A stretch of 64,000 bases of DNA, from the NCBI RefSeq assembly GCF_045679555.1, contig NC_092092.1:16344591-16408590 (forward strand). The letters are read 5' to 3'. Both the position numbers and the translations under genes were made by a program. Positions 8,990 to 19,640 of the stretch are shown piece after piece (position 1 is the first letter of the stretch; each line of letters begins with the position of its first letter). This DNA comes from Salvelinus alpinus. Taxonomy: Eukaryota > Chordata > Actinopteri > Salmoniformes > Salmonidae. The notes beneath the pieces were generated by a model, which searched no databases, had not been told where the DNA came from, and was given only the letters and a program-made list of their open reading frames with translations.

Positions 8990-9001
8990 GGTTACGTAAC
9001 C
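8990..9001. promoter_or_regulatory. Palindromic D-box-like site upstream of tomm20
   Basis: GGTTACGTAACC is a perfect 12-bp palindrome containing GTTACGTAAC, an exact fit to the PAR-bZIP/NFIL3 consensus RTTAYGTAAY. It is about 245 bp upstream of the tomm20 ATG. A single site in noncoding DNA could be chance. Confidence 0.35.
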
Positions 9002-9100
9002 CAGCACCTTAGACTTGAAATCTTTGGCCACTTTAATAATGGAACACTAGTCACTTGAATAATGTTTACATATTTTGAATTACCCATCTCATATGTATAT

Positions 9101-9640
9101 CAAATCAAATCAAACTCCCAAGCCATAAGACTCCTGAACAGGTCATCAAATGGCTACCCAGACTATTTGCATTGTGAGCCCTCCCCCAACCCCTCTTTTA
9201 CGCTGCTACTCTCTGTTTATCATATATGCAGTCACTTTAACTATACATTCATGTACATACTACCTCAATTGGGCCGACCAACCAGTGCTCCCGCACATTG
9301 GCTAACCGGGCTATCTGCATTGTGTCCCACCCACCACCCGCCAACCCCTCTTTTACGCTACTGCTACTCTCTGTTCATCATATATGCATAGTCACTTTAA
9401 CCATATATATCTACATGTACATACTACCTCAATCAGCCTGACTAACCGGTGTCTGTATATAGCCTCGCTACTTTTATAGCCTCGCTACTGTATATAGTCT
9501 GTCTTTTTACTGTTGTTTTATTTCTTTACCTACCTATTATTCACCTAATACCTTTTTTGCGCTGTTGGTAAGTAAGCATTTCACTGTAAGTAGACCTGTT
9601 GTACTCGGCGCACCTGACAAATAAACCTTGATTTGATTTG
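9101..9640 (+). mobile_element. 5'-truncated LINE, 3' end only
   Basis: It begins with codons for SQAIRLLNR, the end of a fish LINE ORF2. It continues through a 3' UTR with GTAAGTAAGCATTTCACTGT, TACTCGGCGCACCTGACAAA and ends in TTGATTTGATTTG. The same tail in reverse orientation starts the LINE fragment at 32432. The 5' edge carries CAAATCAAATCAAA (9101-9114), the complement of the tail, so the fragment is bounded by short inverted repeats. Confidence 0.85.
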
Positions 9641-9989
9641 AAACACAAGCATTTCACTCTACCCGCAATTACATCTGCTAAACACAGGTATGTGACCAAT
9701 AACATGTGATTTGGAGTATAACTCCCTTATACTTTGCTTAATTTATTTCTTTATTTTCTCAAAAAAATAAATACCCTACCATCTAACACTACACTCACAA
9801 AAAATAATAAGAAATACCCTACTCCACTATTTACATTTATTTAGTCCTACTTCAGGACAACAACCTGAAAGGATGGGACACCACCACTTAACACACCCTG
9901 TAACTCTTCTGATGCCAACTTTCCTCTCTGCAGCTGCCACCACAGCCTCTATTTTCTGTGACTTACGTTCCATCCCTGCATCCCTGTGT
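9641..9989. other. Intergenic, AT-rich, nothing assigned
   Basis: The stretch holds A/T-rich sequence with AAATAAATA-type runs and no open frame, RNA gene or repeat terminus that I could recognise. Confidence 0.4.
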
Positions 9990-11831
9990 CTGGTGGAAAG
10001 CAGACTGAACCAGATTTCACTCTAGGATTTTGCCTGTGCTTAGCTCCATTCCGTTTTATTTATCCTGAAAAACTCTCCAGTCCTTAACGATTACAAACAT
10101 ACCCAGAACATGATGCAGCCACCACTATGGTTGAACATATGGAGAGTGGTACTCAGTAATGTGTTTTATTGGATTTGCCCCAAACATAACACTTTGTATT
10201 CAGGACCAAAATAAATTGCTTCGCTACATTTTCTTTGCAGTATTTCTTTAGTGCTTGTTGCAAACAGGATGCATGTTTTGAATGTTTTTATTCTGTACAG
10301 ACTTCCTTCTTTTCACTCTGTCATTTAGGTTAGTATTGTGGAGTAACTACAATGTTGTTGATACATCCACAGTGTTCTCCTATCACAGCCATTAAACTCT
10401 GCAACTGTTTTACAGTCAGCATTGGCCTCCTGGTGAAATCCCTGAACGGTTTCCTTCCTCTCCAGCAACTGAGTTAGGAAGGAGGCCTGTATCTTTGTAG
10501 TGACTGGGTGTATTGATTCACCATTCAAAGTGTAATTAATAACTTCACCATGCTCAAAGGGATATTCAATGTCTTCTTTTGCATGTTTTACCCATCTACC
10601 AATAGGTGTCCTTCTTTGTGAGGTATTAGAAAATCTCCGTCTTTGTGGTTGAATCTGTGCTTGAAATTCCCTACTTTATTGAAGGACCTTACAGATCATT
10701 GTTTGTGTGAGGTACAGAGATGAGGTAGTCATTTAAAAAAGTATCTTAACCATTATTATTGAACACAGAATGAGTCCATGCAACTTGACGTGTTATGCAA
10801 ATTTGTACAACTGAACTTATTTAGGCTTGCCTTTCTTAGGGATAGGCACCTTTTTTCTCCATTTCCTGTCTGAATGACGTGCCCAAAGTAAACTGCCTGA
10901 AGCCAGGATATGCATATAATTGGTACCATTGGAAAGAAAACACTTTGAAGTTTGTAGAAATGTTAAAATAATGTAGGAGAATATCCAAAGAAAAGCCATT
11001 CAGATTTTTTGGGGGAGAGACCATCCTCTTAGAAATGCAAGAGAAGGGTCATATTGTAAATTAGCTCACTGGGTGCAATTCCTGTGGCTTCCACAGGGTG
11101 TCAGCAGTCTATGTTCAACATTTCAGGCTTGTAACTTCAAAAACTAATAAGAAATAACAGTTTTAGTAGGACACAGTCTTGGAAATTCGTGTTTGCGCAC
11201 GTCTTGAAGAAATTACGCACCTGCTAAAGTTTGTTTCCTATTGAACATACTTCTTTCCGTAAGAAATATTATAGTTTGATTACATTTTAGGGTGTCTGAG
11301 GAGTAAATAGAAACGTATTTTGACTTGTTAAAACAAAGTTTAGGGGTAGATTTTCAGATTCCATTCTCTGCAAGTTGACTGAGTGGATTACTCAAATCGA
11401 TGGCACCAACTAAACCGACTTTTTGGGATATAAAGAAGGATTTTATCTAACAAAACGACACTACATGTTATAACTGGGACCCTTTGGATGACAAATCAGA
11501 GGAAGATTTTCAAAAAGTAAGTGAATATTTAATTGTCATATGTGAATGTATGAAACCTGTGCTGGTGGAAAAATATTTTGCGCCGTCCTCAAACAATTGC
11601 ATGGCATGTTTTCGCTGTAATGGCTACTGTAAATCGCAGTTAGATTAAGAAGAATTTAAGCTTTCAGCTGATATAAGACACTTATATGTACCTAAATGTT
11701 TAAAATCCATAATATTTATGATTATTTATTTGAATTGCCGCCCTCCAGTTTCACTGATACTTGACTCAAGACATTTCAGCTTTTATTATTTTTGAAAATT
11801 TAAAAGGGGTGTGAATACTTTTTGAAGGCAC
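9990..11831 (-). mobile_element. Tc1-like transposon relic, left end lost, interrupted by another element
   Basis: The right terminus GGGGTGTGAATACTTTTTGA then AGGCAC (11806-11831) is a salmonid Tc1 end. Sequence from about 9990 to 10825 runs in reverse and matches the body of the relic at 25191-27054. The shared blocks include AACACTTTGTATTCAGGACC and CTCCTATCACAGCCATTAAA. A minus-strand remnant of transposase (ASFLTQLLERKETVQGFHQE, 10528-10325) remains. The other terminus is missing and the element at 10828-11756 sits inside it. Confidence 0.8.
10828..11756 (-). mobile_element. Non-autonomous transposon nested in the Tc1 relic
   Basis: Read on the minus strand it shares several blocks with the element at 22428-23048. 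These are AAAGCTTAAATTCTT with TTAATCTAA near one end, ATTGTTTGAGGA, then TTCAAAGTGTTT, CAATGGTACCAA and ATATGCATATCCTGGCTTCA near the other. It separates the Tc1 terminus from the Tc1 body at 10825. No transposase is encoded. The family name is unknown to me. Confidence 0.7.
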
Positions 11832-12669
11832 TTTAATTGCCCTTTGTGGGGAGGCTGTTCAGTTAGTTGTTGAATTCCCGAAATGTCAAGGAAATTTGTG
11901 CTTTAGTTTATGACATTTGCATAGTTCTGGGGAACTAATTATACATTGGTAGAGCAGAGCCTTGTCCATGTAAATATTCAAACAGGAAAGTTGAACAGCC
12001 ATTATAAAAGTCAACCATTCAATTCAATTGAGGGCCGATCTCAATTTACGAATGAATGACTTTCTTACGCACTTCTCAGTCTTTGGTATGAAGCTGCCTC
12101 ACTAGCTCTTGTCACGAACACGCATTATTTAATTGCCCTCTTAAATTGTTTAGTTCGTTCATGTTTCCCCATATATCTAGTAATTAAACATACTGTTGTT
12201 CTTCTGACAGTATCATGGGTATTTACTGTGTTCAAGGTTAATTATGTGCCGAGGAAATGTTTGGTCAAGTTGCATTATGACGCATTTCGATTTCATATTA
12301 AAATTAGGGATGTGATAAATGGACAATTAAGTGATAATGCCCGAGAAGCCAGTGTTTGGAGCATATTTTGCCACGGGTGTGGTTAAGCCCGAGACGAAGT
12401 AATGGGACTGTTTCACCACCAGTTGAATTACTATTGTTATGTCATTTGTTTTCATTCATGGAAATTATTCCCACTTTGAGGATAAGACAGGAATGTCTAT
12501 TTAGATGTTTATTTAGACGGAATATGTAAATGTGGGTATAATGAAGATCTGTCACATGATTTACTCTGCCATATTTGGGTAAAGAGTTCCATGGTTAATG
12601 GTATGGTCCATAGGGAGGGGCCATAGGTATAAAGGTACCCATTTCACCTGTAAACTGGAGTTACGTTTT
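11832..12669. other. Unique-looking intergenic sequence
   Basis: No open frame of note, no repeat terminus and no tandem repeat were seen. Base composition is moderately AT-rich. It separates the Tc1 relic from the first large minisatellite. Confidence 0.4.
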
Positions 12670-13377
12670 GGTAGGTGAGCAGTGTGGGGAGGATGTCCAT
12701 AGCCTGGTATACCCAGCCTGCTATAGTTGGTTTGGTAGGTGAGCTGTTTGGGGAGGATGTCCATAGCCTGGTATACCCAGCCTGCTATAGTTGGTTTGGT
12801 AGGTGAGCAGTGTGGGGAGGATGTCCATAGCCTGGTATACCCAGCCTGCTATAGTTGGTTTGGTAGGTGAGCAGTGTGGGGAGGATGTCCATAGCCTGGT
12901 ATACCCAGCCTGCTATAGTTGGTTTGGTAGGTGAGCAGTGTGGGGAGGATGTCCATAGCCTGGTATACCCAGCCTGCTATAGTTGGTTTGGTAGGTGAGC
13001 TGTTTGGGGAGGATGTCCATAGCCTGGTATACCCAGCCTGCTATAGTTGGTTTGGTAGGTGAGCTGTTTGGGGAGGATGTCCATAGCCTGGTATACCCAG
13101 CCTGCTATAGTTGGTTTGGTAGGTGAGCTGTTTGGGGAGGATGTCCATAGCCTGGTATACCCAGCCTGCTATAGTTGGTTTGGTAGGTGAGCTGTTTGGG
13201 GAGGATGTCCATAGCCTGGTATACCCAGTCTGCTATAGTTGGTTTGGTAGGTGAGCTGTTTGGGGAGGATGTCCATAGCCTGGTATACCCAGCCTGCTAT
13301 AGTTGGTTTGGTAGGTGAGCTGTTTGGGGAGGATGTCCATAGCCTGGTATACCCAGTCTGCTATAGTTGGTTTGGCA
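12670..13377. repeat. 64-bp minisatellite, 11 copies
   Basis: Units start GGTAGGTGAGC at 12670, 12734 and every 64 bp thereafter. They contain GGGGAGGATGTCCATAGCCT and GGTATACCCAGCCTGCTATA. Two variants, GAGCAGTGTGGGG and GAGCTGTTTGGGG, are clustered: mixed in the first five units, then only the second type. This suggests block duplication toward the right end. Confidence 0.97.
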
Positions 13378-13757
13378 GGGTAACATGTATGGACCATGTA
13401 TGTAACATGTATGGACCTACCGGAATGTTCCCAGTAGAAATGTAACAGGTATGGACCTACCGGAATGTTCCCAGTAGAAATGTATCAGGTAGAGACCTAC
13501 CGGAATGTTCCCAGTATGGACCTACCGGAATGTTCCCAGTAGAAATGTAACAGGTAGAGACCTACCGGAATGTTCCCAGTAGAAATGTAACAGGTAGAGG
13601 GACCTACCGGAAGGTTCCCAGTATGGACCTACCGGAATGTTCCCAGTATGGACCTACCGGAATGTTCCCAGTAGAAATGTAACAGGTAGAGGGACCTACC
13701 GGAATGTTCCCAGTAGAAATGTAACAGGTATGGACCTACCGGAATGTTCCCAGTAGA
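13378..13757. repeat. 40-bp minisatellite with 24-25-bp short units, about 11 copies
   Basis: The core is GGACCTACCGGAATGTTCCC followed by AGTAGAAATGTAACAGGTA. Some units lack the second half and go directly from CCCAGTAT to GGACC. The array begins immediately after the last 64-bp unit. Confidence 0.93.
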
Positions 13758-14107
13758 AACTCTAGCTTTGATGCAAAATGTTTCCAGTAAATGGCTTCTG
13801 TTGCAACAGAATCAGTGTAATGAATACACCCCAGCATTCAAGGGTTTGCTTTCATTTAGTAAAGTGGATTTGCCATTTCTTTTGAGTTACTAAAATCAAA
13901 CTTAAAAAACAAAAATACTGTAGTACAAGTACACTACTACTGTACCAAGTACAGTCATCAAGTCATTCCATTAATCTTCTCAACGTTTGAGTTAACCAGC
14001 TGGACTTGAATACATTTAGGTCATCGAGCTTTAGCAGACTGTTCTCGAAAGCATTCAAATAAGGTAGGTAGGCAACCACATTATCCACACATTACAGTGA
14101 TTACAAC
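13758..14107. other. Intergenic spacer between arrays
   Basis: Unremarkable AT-rich sequence with a short TACAAGTACACTACTACTGT stretch. No gene or transposon terminus was recognised. Confidence 0.4.
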
Positions 14108-15706
14108 TACAGCTGTGAGTGTTGACCAGATAACATGGCAGCTGTGAGTGTTGACCAGATAACACGACAACAGCTGTGAGTGTTGACCAGATAACACGAC
14201 AACAGCTGTGAATGTTGACCAGATAACACGACAACAGCTGTAAGCGTTGACCAGATAACACGGCTACAGCTGTGAGTGTTGACCAGATAACACGACAACA
14301 GCTGTGAGTGTTGACCAGATAACACAACAACAGCTGTGAGTGTTGACCAGATAACACGACAACAGCTGTGAGTGTTGACCAGATAACACGACAACAGCTG
14401 TGAGTGTTGACCAGATAACACGACAACAGCTGTGAGTGTTGACCAGATAACATGACAACAGCTGTGAGTGTTGACCAGATAACACGACAACAGCTGTGAG
14501 TGTTGACCAGATAACACGACAACAGCTGTGAGTGTTGACCAGATAACATGGCAGCTGTGAGTGTTGACCAGATAACATGGCAGCTGTGAGTGTTGACCAG
14601 ATAACACGACAACAGCTGTGAGTGTTGACCAGATAACATGGCAGCTGTGAGTGTTGACCAGATAACACGACAACAGCTGTGAGTGTTGACCAGATAACAC
14701 GGCAGCTGTGAGTGTTGACCAGATAACACGGCAGCTGTGAGTGTTGACCAGATAACACGGCAGCTGTGAGTGTTGACCAGATAACATGGCAGCTGTGAGT
14801 GTTGACCAGATAACACGACAACAGCTGTGAGTGTTGACCAGATAACACGACAACAGCTGTGAGTGTTGACCAGATAACACGACGGCAGCTGTGAGTGTTG
14901 ACCAGATAACACGACAACAGCTGTGAGTGTTGACCAGATAACACGACAACAGCTGTGAGTGTTGACCAGTTAACACGACAACAGCTGTGAGTGTTGACCA
15001 GATAACACGACAACAGCTGTGAGTGTTGACCAGATAACACGACAACAGCTGTGAGTGTTGACCAGATAACACGACAACAGCTGTGAGTGTTGACCAGATA
15101 ACACGACAACAGCTGTGAGTGTTGACCAGATAACACGACTACAGCTGTGAGTGTTGACCAGATAACATGACAACAGCTGTGAGTGTTGACCAGATAACAC
15201 GACAACAGCTGTGAGTGTTGACCAGATAACACGACAACAGCTGTGAGTGTTGACCAGATAACACGACAACAGCTGTGAGTGTTGACCAGATAACATGGCA
15301 GCTGTGAGTGTTGACCAGATAACACGACAACAGCTGTGAGTGTTGACCAGATAACACGGCAGCTGTGAGTGTTGACCAGATAACACGGCAGCTGTGAGTG
15401 TTGACCAGATAACACGGCAGCTGTGAGTGTTGACCAGATAACACGGCAGCTGTGAGTGTTGACCAGATAACATGGCAGCTGTGAGTGTTGACCAGATAAC
15501 ACGACAACAGCTGTGAGTGTTGACCAGATAACACGACAACAGCTGTGAGTGTTGACCAGATAACACGACAACAGCTGTGAGTGTTGACCAGATAACACGA
15601 CGGCAGCTGTGAGTGTTGACCAGATAACACGACAACAGCTGTGAGTGTTGACCAGATAACACGACAACAGCTGTGAGTGTTGACCAGATAACACGGCAGG
15701 TGTGAC
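14108..15706. repeat. 29/32-bp minisatellite, about 51 copies, each with a CAGCTG E-box
   Basis: Units alternate between a 32-bp form (ACAACAGCTGTGAGTGTTGA, then CCAGATAACACG) and a 29-bp form starting GGCAGCTGTGAG. The last unit ends in CAGGTG. Because neither length is divisible by three, long frames on the minus strand cycle through all phases (VIWSTLTA, YLVNTHSC, LSGQHSQL). These are translations of noncoding repeat. Confidence 0.97.
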
Positions 15707-16165
15707 ATTTCCACCAGACCAAAGACAATGAAGTTCACAAACTATGGCATTTATTTGAAACAGATAATTATTTTTTGCTTACATTTGTACAATAAATTAA
15801 TTACAAATGAATGCCCATCCTGTAATGTGCTGAAAAATAAATACAGTATTTTCTTTATGCTTAATCACACTCTCTCGCCCACTGTCCCAGACCGTTCCAT
15901 AGAGGTCCAGAAAACTGTACAGGGCATGGACAGGTTGGAAAACATATTTTCAATCACCACTAAACCCAGAGAGCAAAATTGTTTGAAAAAACGTAATCAA
16001 AAATATGTATTTTCAAAGTCTTGTGCTCATAGGGGATGCTTCTCATAGAAGCACAAGCTAGCGGAAAAACCAAACAAAAACGAACGAATAAGCCAAGGCA
16101 AAGAAAACAACCAGTCTAGAAAAAAACTCAGAACAACAAAACTAATGAAACCAAATTAACCTAAA
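15707..16165. other. Unassigned AT-rich sequence
   Basis: It holds AATAAA-type hexamers near 15791 and 15836 on the plus strand and resembles 3' UTR sequence in composition, but no adjoining coding exon was found. An inverted CTTGTGCT/AGCACAAG pair surrounds 16020-16056. Confidence 0.35.
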
Positions 16166-16583
16166 CATCCCAAATGGTAACCTATTCCCTATATAGTGCA
16201 CTTCTTTTAACCAGGTCCCATTGGGCACTACATAGGGAATAGGGTCCCATTGGGCACTACATAGGGAATAGGGTCCCATTGGGCACTACATAGGGTATAT
16301 GTAGGGGGCCAGCAGCATACCACCCTGCATACCACTGCTGGCTTGCTTCTGAAGCTAAGCAGGGTTGGTCCTGGTCAGTCCCTGGATGGGAGACCAGGTG
16401 CTGCTGGAAGTGGTGTTGGAGGGCCAGTAGGAGGCACTCTTTCCTCTGGTCTAAACAAAGATCCCAATGCCCCAGGGCAGTGATTGGGGACACTGCTCTG
16501 TGTAGGGTGCCGTCTTTCGGATGGGACGTTAAACGGGTGTCCTGACTCTCTGAGGTCATTAAAGATCCCATGGCACTTATCGT

Positions 16584-16617
<34 letters not shown>

Positions 16618-17230
16618 AATTCCCAATCTGGCCCTCAACCATCACGGTCACCTAATAATCCCCAGTTTACAATTGGCTCATTCATCCCCCTCCTCTCCCC
16701 TGTAACTATTCCCCAGGTCGTTGCTGCAAATGAGAACGTGTTCTCAGTCAACTTACCTGGTAAAATAACGGTAAAATAAAAAAAATTAAAAATAAAATAA
16801 ATAAATAGGGTCCCATTGGGCACTACATAGGGAATAGGGTCCCATTGGGCACTACATAGGGAATAGGGTCCCATTGGGCACTACATAGGGAATAGGGTCC
16901 CATTGGACACTACATAGGGAACAGGGTCCCATTGGGCACTACATAGGGAACAGGGTCCCATTGGGCACTACATAGGGAATAGGTTACCATTGGGCACTAC
17001 ATAGGGAATAGGGTCCCATTGGGCACTACATAGGGAATAGGTTACCATTGGGCACTACATAGGGAATAGAGTCCCATTGGGCACTACATAGGGAATAGGG
17101 TCCCATTGGGCACTACATAGGGAATAGGGTCCCATTGGGCACTACATAGGGAATAGGGTCCCATTGGGCACTACATAGTGAATAGGGTCCCATTGGGCAC
17201 TACATAGGGAATAGGTTACCATTTGGGATG
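16166..17230. mobile_element. MITE whose interior expanded into a 29-bp minisatellite
   Basis: The outer 26 bp at 16166-16191 (CATCCCAAATGGTAACCTAT, then TCCCTA) and 17205-17230 are a perfect inverted repeat. The palindromic ends are those of a very common salmonid MITE whose interior normally reads ATAGTGCACTACTTTTGACC. Here the interior is a tandem array of a 29-bp unit, GGGCACTACATAGGGAATAG then GGTCCCATT. About three units lie before and about fourteen after an inserted SINE (16300-16807). The unit includes part of the terminal repeat itself. Confidence 0.9.
16300..16807 (+). mobile_element. 5S rRNA-derived SINE inserted in the 29-bp array
   Basis: The head matches 5S rRNA internal promoter parts: GAAGCTAAGCAGGGTTGG (box A region) and CCTGGATGGGAGACCAGGTG (box C region). 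The body contains GGGTGCCGTCTTTCGGATGG and ACGTTAAACGGGTGTCCTGA. The tail, AACTTACCTGGTAAAATAAC, runs into A-rich and AAATA repeats. On both sides the 29-bp minisatellite continues. It is a retroposon and not a 5S gene: the first third of 5S rRNA is poorly conserved. Confidence 0.88.
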
Positions 17231-17430
17231 TAGCCCTTGTCCTCCAATGAGGACCAGAATGAGATTTAAATGGAAAACAAAATATATACTTTGATCCTCC
17301 TCACTATGTACACTGATGGAACTACGTGTTTAAACAGTATTCAATAGCTTGACTCAAAACACTCTTCTTCTCAATATACAAATGTACAACAAAGGCATAC
17401 AATTCCAAACAGTGCCAAACAAACATCCCA

Positions 17431-19640
17431 TCAGGGTATATACTGTAGGGATCTATCAGGGTAGATTTATCCTGTATTATATCGGGGTATAATACAGGAG
17501 GGTTCTATCAGGGTATAATACAGGAGGGTTCTATCAGGGTATAATACAGGAGGGTTCTATCAGGGTATAATACAGGAGGGTTCTATCAGGGTATAATACA
17601 GGAGGGTTCTATCAGAGTATAATACAGGAGGGTTCTATCGGGGTATAATACAGGAGGGTTCTATCAGGGTATAATACAGGAAGGTTCTATCAGGGTGTAA
17701 TACAGGAGGGTTCAATCAGAGTATAATACAGGAGGGTTCTATCAGGGTATAATACAGGAGGAATGTATCAGGGTATAATACAGGAGGGTTCTATCAGGGT
17801 ATAATACAGGAGGGTTCTATCAGGGTATAATACAGGAGGGTTCAATCAGAGTATAATACAGGAGGGTTCTATCAGGGTATAATACAGGAGGGTTCTATCA
17901 GGGTATAATACAGGAGGGTTCTATCAGGGTATAATACAGGAGGGTTCAATCAGAGTATAATACAGGAGGGTTCTATCAGGGTATAATACAGGAGGGTTCT
18001 ATCAGGGTATAATACAGGAGGGTCCTATCAGGGTATAGTACAGGAGGGTTCTATCAGGGTATAATACAGGAGGGTTCTATCAGGGTATAATACAGGAGGG
18101 TTCTATCAGGGTATAATACAGGAGGGTTCTATCAGGGTATAATACTGTAGGGATCTATCAGGGTATAATACAGGAGGGTTCTATCAGAGTATAATACAGG
18201 AGGGTTCTATCAGGGTATAATACAGGAGGGTTCTATCAGGGTATAATACAAGACGGTTCTATCAGGGTATAATACAGGAGGGTTCAATCAGGGTATAATA
18301 CAGGAGGGTTCTATCAGGGTATAATACAGGAGGGTTCTATCAGGGTATAATACAGGAGGGTTCTATCAGGGTATAATACAGGAGGGTTCTATCAGGGTAT
18401 AATACAGGAGGACTGTATCAGGGTATAATACAGGAGGGTTCTATCAGGGTATAATACAGGAGGAGTGTATCAGGGTATAATACAGGAGGGTTCTATCAGG
18501 GTATAATACAAGAGGGTTCTATCAGGGTATAATACAGGAAAGTTCTATCAGGGTATAATACAAGAGGGTTCTATCAGGGTATAATACAGGAGGGGTGTAT
18601 CAGGGTATAATACAGGAGGGTTCTATCAGGGTATAATACAGGAGGAGTGTATCAGGGTATAATACAGGAGGGTTCTATCAGGGTATAATACAGGAGGAGT
18701 GTATCAGGGTATAATACAGGAGGGTTCTATCAGGGTATAATACAGGAGGAATGTATCAGGGTATAATACAGGAGGGTTCTATCAGGGTATAATACAGGAG
18801 GGTTCTATCAGGGTATAATACAGGAGGAGTGTATCAGGGTATAATACAGGAGGGTCCTATCAGAGTATAATACAGGAGGGTTCTATCAGAGTATAATACA
18901 GGAGGGTTCTATCAGAGTATAATACAGGAGGGTTCTATCAGAGTATAATACAGGAGGGTTCTATCAGGGTATAATACAGGAGGGTTCTATCAGGGTATAG
19001 TACAGGAGGAGTGTATCAGGGTATAATACAGGAGGGTTCTATCAGGGTATAATACAGGAGGAGTGTATCAGGGTATAATACAGGAGGGTTCTATCAGGGT
19101 ATAGTACAGGAGGAGTGTATCAGGGTATAATACAGGAGGGTTCTATCAGGGTATAATACAGGAGGAGTGTATCAGGGTATAATACAAGACGGTTCTATCA
19201 GGGTATAATACAGGAAGGTTCTATCAGGGTATAATACAGGAGGGTTCTATCAGGGTATAATACAAGAGGGTTCGATCAGGGTATAATACAGGAGGGTTCT
19301 ATCAGGGTATAATACAGGAAGGTTCTATCAGGGTATAATACTGTAGGGATCTATCAGGGTATAATACAGGAGGGTTCTATCAGAGTATAATACTGTAGGG
19401 TTCTATCAGGGTATAATACAGGAGGGTTCTATCAGGGTATAATACTGTAGGGATCTATCAGGGTATAATACAGGAGGGTTCTATCAGAGTATAATACAGG
19501 AGGGTTCTATCAGGGTATAATACAGGAGGGTTCTATCAGAGTATAATACAGGAGGGTTCTATCAGGGTATAATACAGGAGGGTTCTATCAGGGTATAATA
19601 CTGTAGGGATCTATCAGGGTATAATACAGGAGGAGTCTAT
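17431..19640. repeat. 27-bp minisatellite, about 80 copies
   Basis: The unit is TCTATCAGGGTATAATACAG followed by GAGGGT. Variants include GTATCAGGG with GGAGGAGT, ATCAGAGTATAAT and ACTGTAGGGATC, occurring in blocks. Every unit carries TATAATA. TAA in one frame and stops in others keep it closed despite the length being divisible by three. The left edge has an inverted copy of the unit start forming a hairpin (17470-17499). Confidence 0.97.

Noticed and set aside
14055..15738. Minus-strand open frames of 199-476 codons
   Set aside because: They are the 29/32-bp minisatellite read in shifting phases, not a gene.
16308..16420. 5S rRNA gene
   Set aside because: Only the internal promoter part resembles 5S. 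The 5' third is diverged and SINE body and tail follow, so it is a retroposon.
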